DNA from: an uncultured Bacteroidales bacterium
GTDB lineage: Bacteria > Bacteroidota > Bacteroidia > Bacteroidales > Paludibacteraceae
DNA length: 40,197 nt
Direction of reading: 5' to 3'
Assembly: GCA_900319035.1 (NCBI GenBank)
Contig: ONMU01000035.1
Location: forward strand, 1-40,197
This document shows positions 1-7,837 of the stretch, in pieces. A model generated the notes under the pieces. It had not been told where the DNA came from, did no database searches, and worked only from the letters and a program-made list of their open reading frames with translations. The position numbers and the translations under genes were made by a program. The number at the start of each line of letters is the position of its first letter. The first letter of the stretch is position 1.

Positions 1-3000
1 GCACGAGACAGACAAGAACCGTCTGCCCATCGAGAACTGTATGCTGCTTGATGAAGATCAGTACCAGCAAGTGATGGCAATCATCCCGGAAGGTAACGAC
101 CTGCTGGAGGATACCGATCCGAACAAGGTAGTTGTCAAGATGGGTGCTGAAGCAGTTTATGATCTGCTTTGCAGCCTCAACCTCGATGAACTCAGTTATG
201 AGCTGCGTGCTACAGCAGACAAATCGACCTCTGTACAGCGTCGTCAAGAGGCACTCAAACGTCTGCAGGTAGTAGAGGCGTTCCGTGCATCGAACGGTAA
301 GAACCGTCCGGAGTGGATGATTCTTCAGGCGCTGCCTGTAACTCCTCCGGAGCTCCGTCCGCTCGTTCCGCTGGACGGTGGTCGTTTTGCGACCTCTGAC
401 CTCAACGACCTCTATCGTCGCGTCATCATCCGTAACAACCGTCTCAAACGTCTGGTTGAGATCAAGGCTCCGGATGTGATTCTGCGTAACGAGAAACGTA
501 TGTTGCAGGAGGCAGTGGACTCGCTCTTCGATAACAGCCGTAAGACTACGGCAATGAAGTCCGAGGCGAACCGTCCGTTGAAATCGCTCTCTGACTCGCT
601 CAAGGGTAAACAAGGACGTTTCCGTCAGAACTTGCTCGGTAAACGTGTGGACTACTCCGCTCGTTCGGTTATCGTGGTAGGTCCGGAGCTGAAGATGCAT
701 GAGTGCGGTCTGCCGAAAGAGATGGCTGCCGAACTCTACAAACCGTTTATCATCCGTAAGCTCATCGAGCGCGGTATCGTGAAGACGGTTAAGTCGGCTA
801 AGAAGATCATCGATCGCCGTGAGCCGGTTATCTATGAGATTCTTGAGCACGTGATGGAAGGACACCCCGTTCTGCTGAACCGTGCTCCGACACTGCACCG
901 TCACGGTATCTTGGCGTTCCAGCCGAAGATGATTGAGGGTAAGGCTATTCAGTTGCACCCACTGTCCTGTGCCGGATTTAACGCCGACTTCGATGGTGAC
1001 CAGATGGCAGTTCACTTGCCGTTGAGCAACGAGGCTATTCTGGAGGCACAGCTCCTGATGTTGGGATCCCATAACATCCTTGACCCCGCAAACGGAAACC
1101 CGATTACCGTTCCTTCGCAGGATATGATCCTTGGTCTGTATTATATTACTAAGGAACGTGCAGGCGTGAAGGGAGAAGGTCTCGCTTTCTACTCGGAAGA
1201 GGAGGCTATCGTGGCTCTGAACGAAGGTCGTGTAGATATCCACGCTAAGGTCAAAGTGCGTATCAACGGTGTACTCGTTGAGACGACTCCGGGTCGTGTG
1301 ATCGTTAACCAATACGTACCGAAAGAGCTCGGATTCCAGAATGTGCTCATGAAGAAGGGTGCTGTTAAATCCATCATCTCGCAGGTGATCAAGACCTGTG
1401 GTGTGGCTCGTGCAGCACAGTTCCTCGACGATATTAAGGACTTGGGTTACTACCGTGCATTCCGTGGTGGTTTGTCCTTCAACCTCAATGATATTCTTAT
1501 CCCTGAGGAGAAGAAAGCCCTCATTGACAAGGGTAACGAGATCGTGGATCAGATCACCGAGCTCTATAACGAAGGTGAGGTTTCCGATGATCAGCGTTAC
1601 CGTCAGGTAGTTGATACTTGGAAGCAGATCGACAGCGAGATGACCACGATTCTGATGGATCATATGAAGAGTGCTGACCAAGGCTTCAACTCCGTTTACA
1701 TGATGATGGATTCCGGTGCCCGTGGTAACCAACAGCAGATCAAACAGTTGGCAGGTATCCGTGGTATCATGGGTAAGCCGTTGAAGGCCGGTTCTACCGA
1801 CACCCGTACCGATATCGAGAACCCTGTCCTCGCAAACTTCAAAGAGGGAATGTCCGTGTTGGAGTACTTCATCTCTACCCACGGTGCCCGTAAGGGTCTT
1901 GCCGATACCGCTTTGAAGACTGCCGATGCCGGTTATCTGACCCGTCGTTTGGTCGATGTATCGCACGACGTGATCATCAATGAGGAAGACTGTGGTACCC
2001 TCCGTGGTTTGACCGCACGCGCTATCAAAGATGCTAACGGTCACACGATCGCTTCTCTGACTCTCCGTATCCTCGGTCGTGTATCGGTTCACGATATCCT
2101 CGACAACGAAGGCAAGCTCATCGTAGCTGCCGGTGAGGAGATCCGCGAGCCGCAATGCGAAGCTATCGAGGCTGCAGGTATAGAAGAGGTAGAGATCCGT
2201 TCGGTACTCACCTGCGAATCCAAACACGGTGTATGTGCTAAGTGTTACGGACGTAACCTTGCATCCCGTAAGATGGTTCAGAAGGGTGAAGCAGTCGGTG
2301 TCATCGCAGCACAAGCTATCGGTGAGCCGGGTACTCAGCTGACCCTCCGTACCTTCCACTCCGGTGGTTTGGCAGGTGGTGCTGCTGCACAAGGTACATA
2401 CGAACTGACCCGTGAAGGTATCGTGGAGATCGAAGATCTGCGTACCATCACAACGGCTGCAGGAGATATTATCGTCGTTAGCCGTCAGAACGCTATGACC
2501 CTCAAAGATGAAAAGACCGGCGTTGTACTCTCTAACTTCGATATCCCGTACGCAGCTAAGCTGTTCATTACTCCGGGTGAGAAATACGACAAGGGTACGG
2601 TAGTATGCGAATGGGATCCGTATAAGACTCCGTTGGTAATCGAGCAAGACGGTTTCATCAAATACGAAGATGTCATCGAGGGTGTAACCTCTAAGACGGA
2701 GATTGATGAGCAGACCGGTAAGCGTGAGGTATCTATTACCGATACCAAGGATAAGACCAAGATGCCGCAGGCTCATATCGTAGATAAAGAAGGCAATATC
2801 CTTCGTACCTATAACTTGCCTGTGAAAGCATCCCTTATCTTCACCGACGGCGCAGCTGTTAAAGTCGGAGATACCTTGTTCTCCATGGCTCGTGCTACCA
2901 ATAGTGGTGGTGATATTACCTCCGGTCTGCCGCGTATCACGGAGCTGTTCGAGGCTCGTAACCCGTCTAACCCGGCTGTAGTAGCCGAGATCGATGGTGA

Positions 3001-3823
3001 GATCTCCTTCGGTAAGATCAAACGTGGTAACCGTGAGTTGTTCATCACCTCTAAACTCGGTGAGCAGAAAGCATATCTCATTCCGCTGTCCAAACAGATT
3101 CTGGTACAAGAGGGTGACTATGTTCGTGCAGGTGTGGCTCTCTCAGATGGTTCTATCACGCCGGAAGACATCCTTGCTATTCAGGGACCGACAGCCGTAC
3201 AGGACTATATCGTCAACGAGGCACAGGCGGTTTACCGTATGCAGGGTGTGGAGATCAACGATAAGCACTTCGAGATCATCGTACGTCAGATGATGCGTAA
3301 GGTAGAGATCCTCGAGCCGGGTGACACCCGTTACTTGGAAGGCGATATCGTAGACAAGCTCGATTTCTTGGAGGAGAACGACCGTATCTGGGGTCGTAAG
3401 GTGGTTACCAATGCCGGTGACTCCGAGTCGCTCCATGAGGGTCAGATTGTGACCGCACGTCGTCTCCACGATGAGAACTCTTCGCTCCGTCGCCGCGATA
3501 AGAAACTCGTTCAGGCACGTGATGCAGAGTGCGCAACGGCTCGTCAGATCCTGCAGGGTATTACCCGTGCCGCTCTCGGTACCAAATCGTTCATGTCAGC
3601 CGCTTCCTTCCAAGAGACGACTAAGGTGCTCAACGAAGCCGCTGTTCGCGGCCGCGTAGATTACCTCGAAGGCATGAAAGAGAACGTGATCTGCGGTAAC
3701 CTCATCCCTGCCGGTACCGGTTTGCGTGAGTTCTCCAAGATCGCAGTTCATAACGCAGAGGAGTATGCCGCTATGCAGGCTGCACGCGAGGCTGGTGAAG
3801 GACTCGAAGAAGAGGAGAATTAA
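1..3823 (+). CDS. rpoC: DNA-directed RNA polymerase subunit beta', 5' partial
   Basis: Catalytic beta' subunit of RNA polymerase. The reading frame is open from base 2, so the gene begins before the window; about 1,273 residues are visible, and I estimate from the family that roughly the first 150 are missing. The active-site motif [10 protein letters not shown] lies at bases 980-1006, with the three Mg2+-binding aspartates at codons 986, 992 and 998. A zinc-binding segment ([15 protein letters not shown]) lies near 2210-2255, and the bridge-helix/trigger-loop segment [20 protein letters not shown] near 2305-2365. The protein ends in an acidic tail (EGLEEEEN). A strong terminator follows the TAA stop at 3821-3823. 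The first ATG in the window (base 41) is internal and not the start. Confidence 0.98.
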   Translation, partial: HETDKNRLPIENCMLLDEDQYQQVMAIIPEGNDLLEDTDPNKVVVKMGAEAVYDLLCSLNLDELSYELRATADKSTSVQRRQEALKRLQVVEAFRASNGKNRPEWMILQALPVTPPELRPLVPLDGGRFATSDLNDLYRRVIIRNNRLKRLVEIKAPDVILRNEKRMLQEAVDSLFDNSRKTTAMKSEANRPLKSLSDSLKGKQGRFRQNLLGKRVDYSARSVIVVGPELKMHECGLPKEMAAELYKPFIIRKLIERGIVKTVKSAKKIIDRREPVIYEILEHVMEGHPVLLNRAPTLHRHGILAFQPKMIEGKAIQLHPLSCAGFNADFDGDQMAVHLPLSNEAILEAQLLMLGSHNILDPANGNPITVPSQDMILGLYYITKERAGVKGEGLAFYSEEEAIVALNEGRVDIHAKVKVRINGVLVETTPGRVIVNQYVPKELGFQNVLMKKGAVKSIISQVIKTCGVARAAQFLDDIKDLGYYRAFRGGLSFNLNDILIPEEKKALIDKGNEIVDQITELYNEGEVSDDQRYRQVVDTWKQIDSEMTTILMDHMKSADQGFNSVYMMMDSGARGNQQQIKQLAGIRGIMGKPLKAGSTDTRTDIENPVLANFKEGMSVLEYFISTHGARKGLADTALKTADAGYLTRRLVDVSHDVIINEEDCGTLRGLTARAIKDANGHTIASLTLRILGRVSVHDILDNEGKLIVAAGEEIREPQCEAIEAAGIEEVEIRSVLTCESKHGVCAKCYGRNLASRKMVQKGEAVGVIAAQAIGEPGTQLTLRTFHSGGLAGGAAAQGTYELTREGIVEIEDLRTITTAAGDIIVVSRQNAMTLKDEKTGVVLSNFDIPYAAKLFITPGEKYDKGTVVCEWDPYKTPLVIEQDGFIKYEDVIEGVTSKTEIDEQTGKREVSITDTKDKTKMPQAHIVDKEGNILRTYNLPVKASLIFTDGAAVKVGDTLFSMARATNSGGDITSGLPRITELFEARNPSNPAVVAEIDGEISFGKIKRGNRELFITSKLGEQKAYLIPLSKQILVQEGDYVRAGVALSDGSITPEDILAIQGPTAVQDYIVNEAQAVYRMQGVEINDKHFEIIVRQMMRKVEILEPGDTRYLEGDIVDKLDFLEENDRIWGRKVVTNAGDSESLHEGQIVTARRLHDENSSLRRRDKKLVQARDAECATARQILQGITRAALGTKSFMSAASFQETTKVLNEAAVRGRVDYLEGMKENVICGNLIPAGTGLREFSKIAVHNAEEYAAMQAAREAGEGLEEEEN

Positions 3824-3866
3824 ACCGTCGTAAAGACCGTAAGACCGATGACTAATAATCGTCGGT

Positions 3867-3910
3867 TATAGACAGAAAAATCGCTCAATAGGGCGATTTT
3901 TCTGTCTATA
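3867..3910 (+). terminator. rpoC terminator, 18-bp perfect stem
   Basis: Perfect inverted repeat: arm 3867-3884 pairs with 3893-3910 around an 8-nt loop. The 3' arm carries five consecutive T. It begins 43 bases after the rpoC stop. Because both arms hold A/T runs it could also work on the other strand. Confidence 0.85.
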
Positions 3911-3990
3911 AGGTAGGGCATTCAAGGGGTGGCGATTTAGCGATATATAGACAGATTTTGGGGTTGCTTTTTGAGCTATAGACCGATTTT
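3867..3990 (+). repeat. Three spaced copies of TATAGAC(A/C)GA
   Basis: TATAGACAGA at 3867 (inside the terminator), TATAGACAGA at 3946 and TATAGACCGA at 3977, the last two followed by T runs. The 3911-4012 gap holds nothing else recognisable. Function unknown; they may be decayed duplicates of the terminator arm. Confidence 0.5.
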
Positions 3991-4012
3991 TTGCCTTATT
4001 TTTAGAAAAAAC

Positions 4013-4043
4013 TTGCATATGTGCAAAAAAAGCAGTACCTTTG
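4013..4043 (+). promoter_or_regulatory. Bacteroidota-type promoter for the DUF59 gene
   Basis: -33 TTG at 4013-4015 (context TTGCATATG), 20-bp spacer ending AAAAAAAGCAG, -7 TACCTTTG at 4036-4043. A perfect 6-bp inverted repeat (CAGCCG/CGGCTG, 4044-4060) sits across the expected start of transcription. Confidence 0.85.
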
Positions 4044-4101
4044 CAGCCGTTTTACGGCTGGAACTCTTAAATGATCCGGCGAAACACAGCAAACAGATGT
4101 T

Positions 4102-4416
4102 ATGAATGAATTTTTAGAAAAAGAAGAAGCAATACTTAAGATGATCAAGACCGTTTATGATCCTGAGATTCCGGTTAATATTTACGACTTGGGACTCATC
4201 TACGGTATAGATATCAAAGATGACGGTGTATGTGATATCACGATGACGCTGACCGCACCGTCTTGCCCGGCGGGTGATTTCCTCGTAGAGGACATCCGTC
4301 AGAAAGTGGGTTCTGTGGACGGTATCAAGGATGTGAACGTGAATATTGTCTTTGAGCCCGAATGGACTAAGGAAATGATGTCCGAGGAGGCCAAACTTGA
4401 GCTCGGTTTTCTTTGA
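4102..4416 (+). CDS. MIP18/DUF59-family Fe-S cluster assembly factor
   Basis: Small cytosolic protein (104 aa) of the MIP18 (DUF59) family, whose members (SufT, PaaD, CIA2) help mature iron-sulfur proteins. Family signatures are DPEIPVNIYDLGLIY at residues 20-34 and TAPSCPAGD at 51-59, with the conserved cysteine at residue 55. The length is typical of stand-alone bacterial members. It has its own promoter 60 bases upstream, and no suf genes are next to it, so the pathway link rests on the family alone. lpxH follows after 64 bases that contain an 8-bp tandem repeat and a small hairpin. Confidence 0.85.
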   Translation: MNEFLEKEEAILKMIKTVYDPEIPVNIYDLGLIYGIDIKDDGVCDITMTLTAPSCPAGDFLVEDIRQKVGSVDGIKDVNVNIVFEPEWTKEMMSEEAKLELGFL

Positions 4417-4425
4417 AAACTTCGC

Positions 4426-4449
4426 GTTAAATAGTTAAATAGTTAAAAT
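4426..4449 (+). repeat. 8-bp tandem repeat GTTAAATA x3
   Basis: GTTAAATA at 4426 and 4434, GTTAAAAT at 4442. It lies in the gap before lpxH and is followed by a 7-bp stem hairpin (TTTTGAT 4452-4458, ATCAAAA 4462-4468) and another GTTAAAT just before the start codon. Confidence 0.75.
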
Positions 4450-4480
4450 GGTTTTGATTGCATCAAAACGTTAAATCGTT

Positions 4481-5293
4481 ATGATTTATTTTTTATCAGA
4501 CGCACATTTAGGCAGCTTGGCGATCGAGAGAGGCTGGGCTCACCAGAAAAAGCTCATTGACCTATTGGAGGAGATGAGTAAAGATGCCGTTTCTATCTAT
4601 ATGCTCGGCGATATGTTTGATTTCTGGATGGAGTATTTTATCCACGACAAGAGCAAGCGACAGTTTCATCCATTCTGCAAGGAGATACGCAAGTTGACCA
4701 AGAAAGGTATCCATGTGCATATGTTTACCGGCAACCATGATCTTTGGACGTTCGGAGGCTTGAGCAAGCTGACCGGTGCAGAGATCAGTTATACGCCGGT
4801 GACGATCAATAGGTACGGCAAGACGCTGTACCTCGCTCATGGAGACGGATTGCTTCCGTCCGATTGGCAGACGTATTATCCGAGTCGTGTGCGTAGCAAA
4901 ATTAAACATTTTATGTTCTTGCGCAAGGTTTTCAATTCGGAGACGATGCAGTTCCTGTTCCGTCTGTTGCCTCCGTCTTGGGGCAATGCTTTCGGGTATA
5001 ACTGGGCGAAGAAAAGTCGTCTGAAGGAATTGGCAAATCCTTGTCCGTACAAGGGTGAGCATAAAGAAGAATTGGTGCTTTTTGCCAAAGATCAAGAGAA
5101 ACAAGGTAACCACCGTGACTATTATATCTTCGGGCATCGTCATATAGAATTGGATCTTCAGTTGGAAACAGGTGCCCGTGTTGTGATCTTAGGCGACTGT
5201 TTCAAGCAGTGGACGTATGCCAAATTGGATCATAAGGGTCATCTAACTATGCATAATTATGAGCCGGAGACAGGAGCAACTGAAAGCCTTTGA
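4481..5293 (+). CDS. lpxH: UDP-2,3-diacylglucosamine diphosphatase LpxH-like
   Basis: Calcineurin-like metallophosphoesterase (270 aa) that hydrolyses UDP-2,3-diacylglucosamine to lipid X in lipid A biosynthesis, at the inner face of the inner membrane. Metal-binding motifs appear in the usual order: SDAHLG (D7, H9), GDMFDFW (about residues 43-49), GNHD (84-87), HGDGLL (about 119) and FGHRH (217-221). The GDMFDFW form of motif 2 favours LpxH over generic phosphoesterases. ATG at 4481 follows a low-complexity leader. The 3' end overlaps mazG by 35 bases, implying coupled translation. Confidence 0.88.
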   Translation: MIYFLSDAHLGSLAIERGWAHQKKLIDLLEEMSKDAVSIYMLGDMFDFWMEYFIHDKSKRQFHPFCKEIRKLTKKGIHVHMFTGNHDLWTFGGLSKLTGAEISYTPVTINRYGKTLYLAHGDGLLPSDWQTYYPSRVRSKIKHFMFLRKVFNSETMQFLFRLLPPSWGNAFGYNWAKKSRLKELANPCPYKGEHKEELVLFAKDQEKQGNHRDYYIFGHRHIELDLQLETGARVVILGDCFKQWTYAKLDHKGHLTMHNYEPETGATESL

Positions 5294-6137
5294 GCGGCTG
5301 TTGGACATCATGGACGACCTGCGGGAGAAATGTCCGTGGGATCGCAAGCAGACTTTTGACAGTCTGCGTCAGAATACTATCGAGGAGACGTATGAGTTAG
5401 CGACTGCTATCAGCCGTCACGATATGAACGAGATCAGTAAGGAGCTCGGAGACGTGTTGCTGCACGTTGTTTTCTATGCCAAGATGGGTTCGGAGGATCA
5501 GAATAACTTCTCCGACCTGCCGGATGAGAATGCGCCGAGTGAGCGTTTCGACATAGCGGATGTCTGCAACCGGCTTTGCGACAAACTCGTCTTCCGTCAT
5601 CCGCATGTGTATGGAGAGCATTCAGAAGTCAGTGTTCAGAATTCAGAAGAGGTGTCGAAGCTCTGGGAGCAGGTGAAACTGAAAGAGAAGGGTGGTAATA
5701 AAACCGTCTTGGGCGGTATTCCGGACAGTTTGCCGTCTTTGGTAAAAGCGTATCGTATTCAGGACAAGGTCGCGAATGTGGGCTTTGATTGGAGAGAACG
5801 GGAAGACGTCTGGGAAAAGGTGAAAGAGGAGATTGCGGAGTTTGAGGCAGAACTAAAGAAGCCTACCCCTGACCCCTCCCTGAAAGGAGGGGAAGATGGA
5901 ATGACAGCGGAATTCGGGGATTTGATGTTTGCGCTCATCAATGCTGCGCGGTTATATAAGATCAAGCCTGATAATGCGCTAGAGCAGACGAATCTGAAGT
6001 TCATTCGCCGGTTCAATTATATTGAGCAACGCGCCAAAGAGCAAGGCAAAGAACTGAAAGAAATGAGCCTTGAGGAGATGGATGAACTTTGGAACGAAGC
6101 CAAAGAAAACGAAAAAAAGCTGACAACCGTTATCTGA
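5259..6137 (+). CDS. mazG: Nucleoside triphosphate pyrophosphohydrolase MazG
   Basis: All-alpha NTP pyrophosphohydrolase that converts (d)NTPs to monophosphates as a housecleaning enzyme. The N-terminal MazG domain has CPWDRKQT, NTIEETYELA and KELGDVLLHVVF (Mg2+-binding E/E/E/D helices); the C-terminal half repeats the pattern with AEFGDLMFALINAARL. At 292 aa it is longer than the roughly 260 aa usual for the family, and the extra length coincides with two repeat-derived segments: HSEVSVQNSE from TTCAGAA heptamers (5621-5648) and KPTPDPSLKGG from a GC-rich inverted repeat (5862-5893). ATG 5259 lies inside lpxH; the N-terminus it gives (EQLKAFERLLDIMDDLREKC) matches the family, so the overlap is real. 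Confidence 0.93.
   Translation: MSRRQEQLKAFERLLDIMDDLREKCPWDRKQTFDSLRQNTIEETYELATAISRHDMNEISKELGDVLLHVVFYAKMGSEDQNNFSDLPDENAPSERFDIADVCNRLCDKLVFRHPHVYGEHSEVSVQNSEEVSKLWEQVKLKEKGGNKTVLGGIPDSLPSLVKAYRIQDKVANVGFDWREREDVWEKVKEEIAEFEAELKKPTPDPSLKGGEDGMTAEFGDLMFALINAARLYKIKPDNALEQTNLKFIRRFNYIEQRAKEQGKELKEMSLEEMDELWNEAKENEKKLTTVI
5621..5648 (+). repeat. Heptamer array TTCAGAA x4 inside mazG
   Basis: Units TTCAGAA, GTCAGTG, TTCAGAA, TTCAGAA. Same unit as the array in the rsmH leader, here translated in frame within MazG. Confidence 0.85.
5862..5893 (+). repeat. GC-rich inverted-repeat element inside mazG
   Basis: CCCCTCC (5873-5879) and GGAGGGG (5886-5892) form a 7-bp stem. It is read through as PTPDPSLKGG, an extra peptide in a loop of the C-terminal MazG domain. 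A related sequence (PTSKGG) occurs in the trmH-family gene. Confidence 0.75.
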
Positions 6138-6146
6138 CAGCTGACA
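6119..6146 (+). repeat. Heptamer array (AGCTGAC-type) across the mazG stop
   Basis: Units AGCTGAC, AACCGTT, ATCTGAC, AGCTGAC with a 7-bp step; the mazG stop codon TGA (6135-6137) lies in the third unit, so the last residues of MazG come from the array. Confidence 0.55.
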
Positions 6147-6154
6147 GCTTTTTG

Positions 6155-6236
6155 TGCGGCATAAAAGACTCGAACTTTCACTCCTCTCGGAACCAGATCC
6201 TAAGTCTGGCGCGTCTACCAATTCCGCCAATGCCGC
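6155..6236 (-). tRNA. tRNA-Leu (anticodon UAG)
   Basis: 82-nt class II tRNA. Acceptor stem GCGGCAT/ATGCCGC is fully paired with discriminator A at 6155. The anticodon stem CCAGA/TCTGG holds loop CTTAGGA, giving anticodon UAG (codon CUA). The long variable arm pairs TCC/GGA and the T arm is GAAAG-TTCGAGT-CTTTT. CCA is not encoded. The gene converges on mazG, leaving 17 bases between them. Confidence 0.97.
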
Positions 6237-6245
6237 TGAAATCGC

Positions 6246-6298
6246 AAATCTCGGCACGAGATTTAGAATTCCCTGTTTGTCGTCGGTAAACGGAATTC
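6246..6298 (-). promoter_or_regulatory. Two hairpins in the pre-tRNA leader
   Basis: On the minus strand between the predicted transcription start (about 6300) and the tRNA 5' end: a 7-bp stem GAATTCC/GGAATTC (6266-6272 with 6292-6298) and a perfect 8-bp stem AAATCTCG/CGAGATTT (6246-6253 with 6257-6264). They may guide processing or block read-through; this is inference. Confidence 0.55.
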
Positions 6299-6303
6299 GG
6301 TTG

Positions 6304-6334
6304 CAAAATTACTGCTTTTTTTTGAATTATGCAA
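6304..6334 (-). promoter_or_regulatory. Promoter for tRNA-Leu
   Basis: On the minus strand: -33 TTG at 6334-6332 (context TTGCATAAT), 20-bp spacer ending AAAAAAAAGCAG, -7 TAATTTTG at 6311-6304. The -33 element lies inside the first codons of the divergent M16 peptidase gene. Confidence 0.8.
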
Positions 6335-7588
6335 GAAAATTCGCAAACTTTTTATCATATTTTGTCAAATGGCGTCAAAATTGTGCATAGATGGACGCCT
6401 TCACCCGTCGCGTATGTGGGTGTGATGGTCGGAGCCGGTACGCGCGATGAGTTGCCGGAAGAGAACGGAATGGCCCATTATATCGAGCATTGTGTGTTCA
6501 AAGGAACGACCCGTCATTCGGCGCGCGCTATTATTCATGCTATCGAAGGTATAGGTGGTGAGATCAACGCCTATACGACTAAGGAGGAGACGACATTTTA
6601 TGCCGCTATCCTCTGTGAGCATGTGCAACTGACGCTGCATCTGATTGCGGAGATGATTCTTCATCCGGCTTTCAAGAAAGAGGAAACGGACAAGGAGAGG
6701 ATGGTCATTTTGGACGAGATAGAGAGTTATAACGACAGCCCTTCGGAACTTATATACGATGATTTCGAGAGCCTTGTGTTTGAAGGCAGTCCTTTGGCGA
6801 TGCCTATATTGGGCACAAGAAAGACACTTCGACATATTTCTTCGAAGCCGGACTATGCGCTTCAGTGGATGAAGACGCATTATACGCCGGAGAGAATGGT
6901 GGTTTTTTGTCAGGGAAACATCAAACCGGAACGGATTTTTAAGCTTGCGGAAAAGGAGTTTGGGAGCCTCGCAACGTCGTTATCTCTCGAAAACGGACCG
7001 ACAACGGACCGAGAACGGACCGATATCGGACCGACAATGCCCCGAAAAATGAGTTTCAAAAAACACACGCATCAGATCCATGCGATGCTTGGTGGACGTG
7101 CGTATGAGATCGGGCATGAGAACCAATTGGCGATGTTTTTGCTCAATAATATCCTTGGTGGTGGGAGTCTCAACAGCAGGCTTAATCTGAGTTTGCGTGA
7201 GAGTAAAGGACTTGTCTATACGGTGGAATCGACTTATACGCCGCTTAGCGACACCGGTTATTGGTGCGTCTATTGGGCGTGCGATCCGGAGGACTATGAG
7301 CAGAGTAAGGGCTTAGTATGTAAGGAATTGGACAAATTATGCAACACGCCTCTGACGGAGAGTGCTTTGCGTCACGCCCTTGCACAGCTTAGGGGACAAC
7401 TGGCTATTTCTGCACAGAATCAGGAGAATAGCGCCCTCGCGATGGCTAAATCTATGCTCTATAGAGGTAACTCGCCGGATTGGCAGGAAACGATGAAAAA
7501 AATAGAACATATTAGCACAATGCAACTCCAAAAGGTAGCAAAAGAGTTGCTAAGTACGGATTACACTTACATTTTGACATACGAATAA
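6329..7588 (+). CDS. M16 family zinc metallopeptidase
   Basis: Single-unit M16 (pitrilysin/processing-peptidase-like) protease of 419 aa. The inverted zinc motif HYIEH is at residues 50-54 and the third ligand is E130 in LDEIESYNDSP. The C-terminal half has the family's SRLNLSLRESKGLVYTV segment. It has no clear signal peptide. Like other half-size M16 proteins it may act as a homodimer; the substrate is unknown. An 11-bp tandem repeat (6992-7035) is translated in the linker between the two halves (GPTTDRERTDIGPT). ATG 6329 is the only good start and overlaps the promoter of the divergent tRNA gene. Confidence 0.9.
   Translation: MQENSQTFYHILSNGVKIVHRWTPSPVAYVGVMVGAGTRDELPEENGMAHYIEHCVFKGTTRHSARAIIHAIEGIGGEINAYTTKEETTFYAAILCEHVQLTLHLIAEMILHPAFKKEETDKERMVILDEIESYNDSPSELIYDDFESLVFEGSPLAMPILGTRKTLRHISSKPDYALQWMKTHYTPERMVVFCQGNIKPERIFKLAEKEFGSLATSLSLENGPTTDRERTDIGPTMPRKMSFKKHTHQIHAMLGGRAYEIGHENQLAMFLLNNILGGGSLNSRLNLSLRESKGLVYTVESTYTPLSDTGYWCVYWACDPEDYEQSKGLVCKELDKLCNTPLTESALRHALAQLRGQLAISAQNQENSALAMAKSMLYRGNSPDWQETMKKIEHISTMQLQKVAKELLSTDYTYILTYE
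6992..7035 (+). repeat. 11-bp tandem repeat x4 inside the M16 gene
   Basis: Units AACGGACCGAC, AACGGACCGAG, AACGGACCGAT, ATCGGACCGAC, head to tail. The array is translated in the region between the N- and C-terminal M16 domains. Confidence 0.9.
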
Positions 7589-7690
7589 GCTCAAAATTAT
7601 TTTTTTTGTACATATTTTGGTCGTTTTTGCTAAACAAACGTAACAAATTCAAGAAAAATAAGAAAAAAAAGCATTTTTATTGCAAAAAGT

Positions 7691-7721
7691 TTGGCTGTTT
7701 GAAAAAAAAGCAGTATCTTTG
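7691..7721 (+). promoter_or_regulatory. Promoter of the Sus-like operon
   Basis: -33 TTG at 7691-7693 (TTTG from 7690), 20-bp spacer ending AAAAAAAAGCAG, -7 TATCTTTG at 7714-7721. Transcription should begin near 7725. The upstream gap 7589-7690 is A/T-rich with no other feature seen. Confidence 0.82.
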
Positions 7722-7725
7722 CGCA

Positions 7726-7796
7726 CTTTTTCGTCCATGCGCGTCATGCGTATACCTTATTATATGCATATGCGCGTATGTGCGTAACGGAAAAAG
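7726..7796 (+). promoter_or_regulatory. Three-helix 5' leader hairpin of the Sus-like operon
   Basis: Pairing read by eye: outer helix 7726-7732 with 7790-7796 (7 bp); middle helix 7736-7743 with 7773-7780 (8 bp, one G-U); inner helix 7747-7754 with 7761-7768 (8 bp, one G-U) closed by a 6-nt loop. It starts at the predicted 5' end of the mRNA and ends 41 bases before the susC start. No T run follows, so it is not an obvious terminator. Confidence 0.6.
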
Positions 7797-7837
7797 CGAT
7801 AAGTTTAACGGGAAAATAATTAACAAACAAACTTATA

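Noticed and set aside
6089-6390. Short plus-strand frames over the tRNA-Leu region
   Set aside because: They read through the antisense of the tRNA and its promoter; no coding signature.
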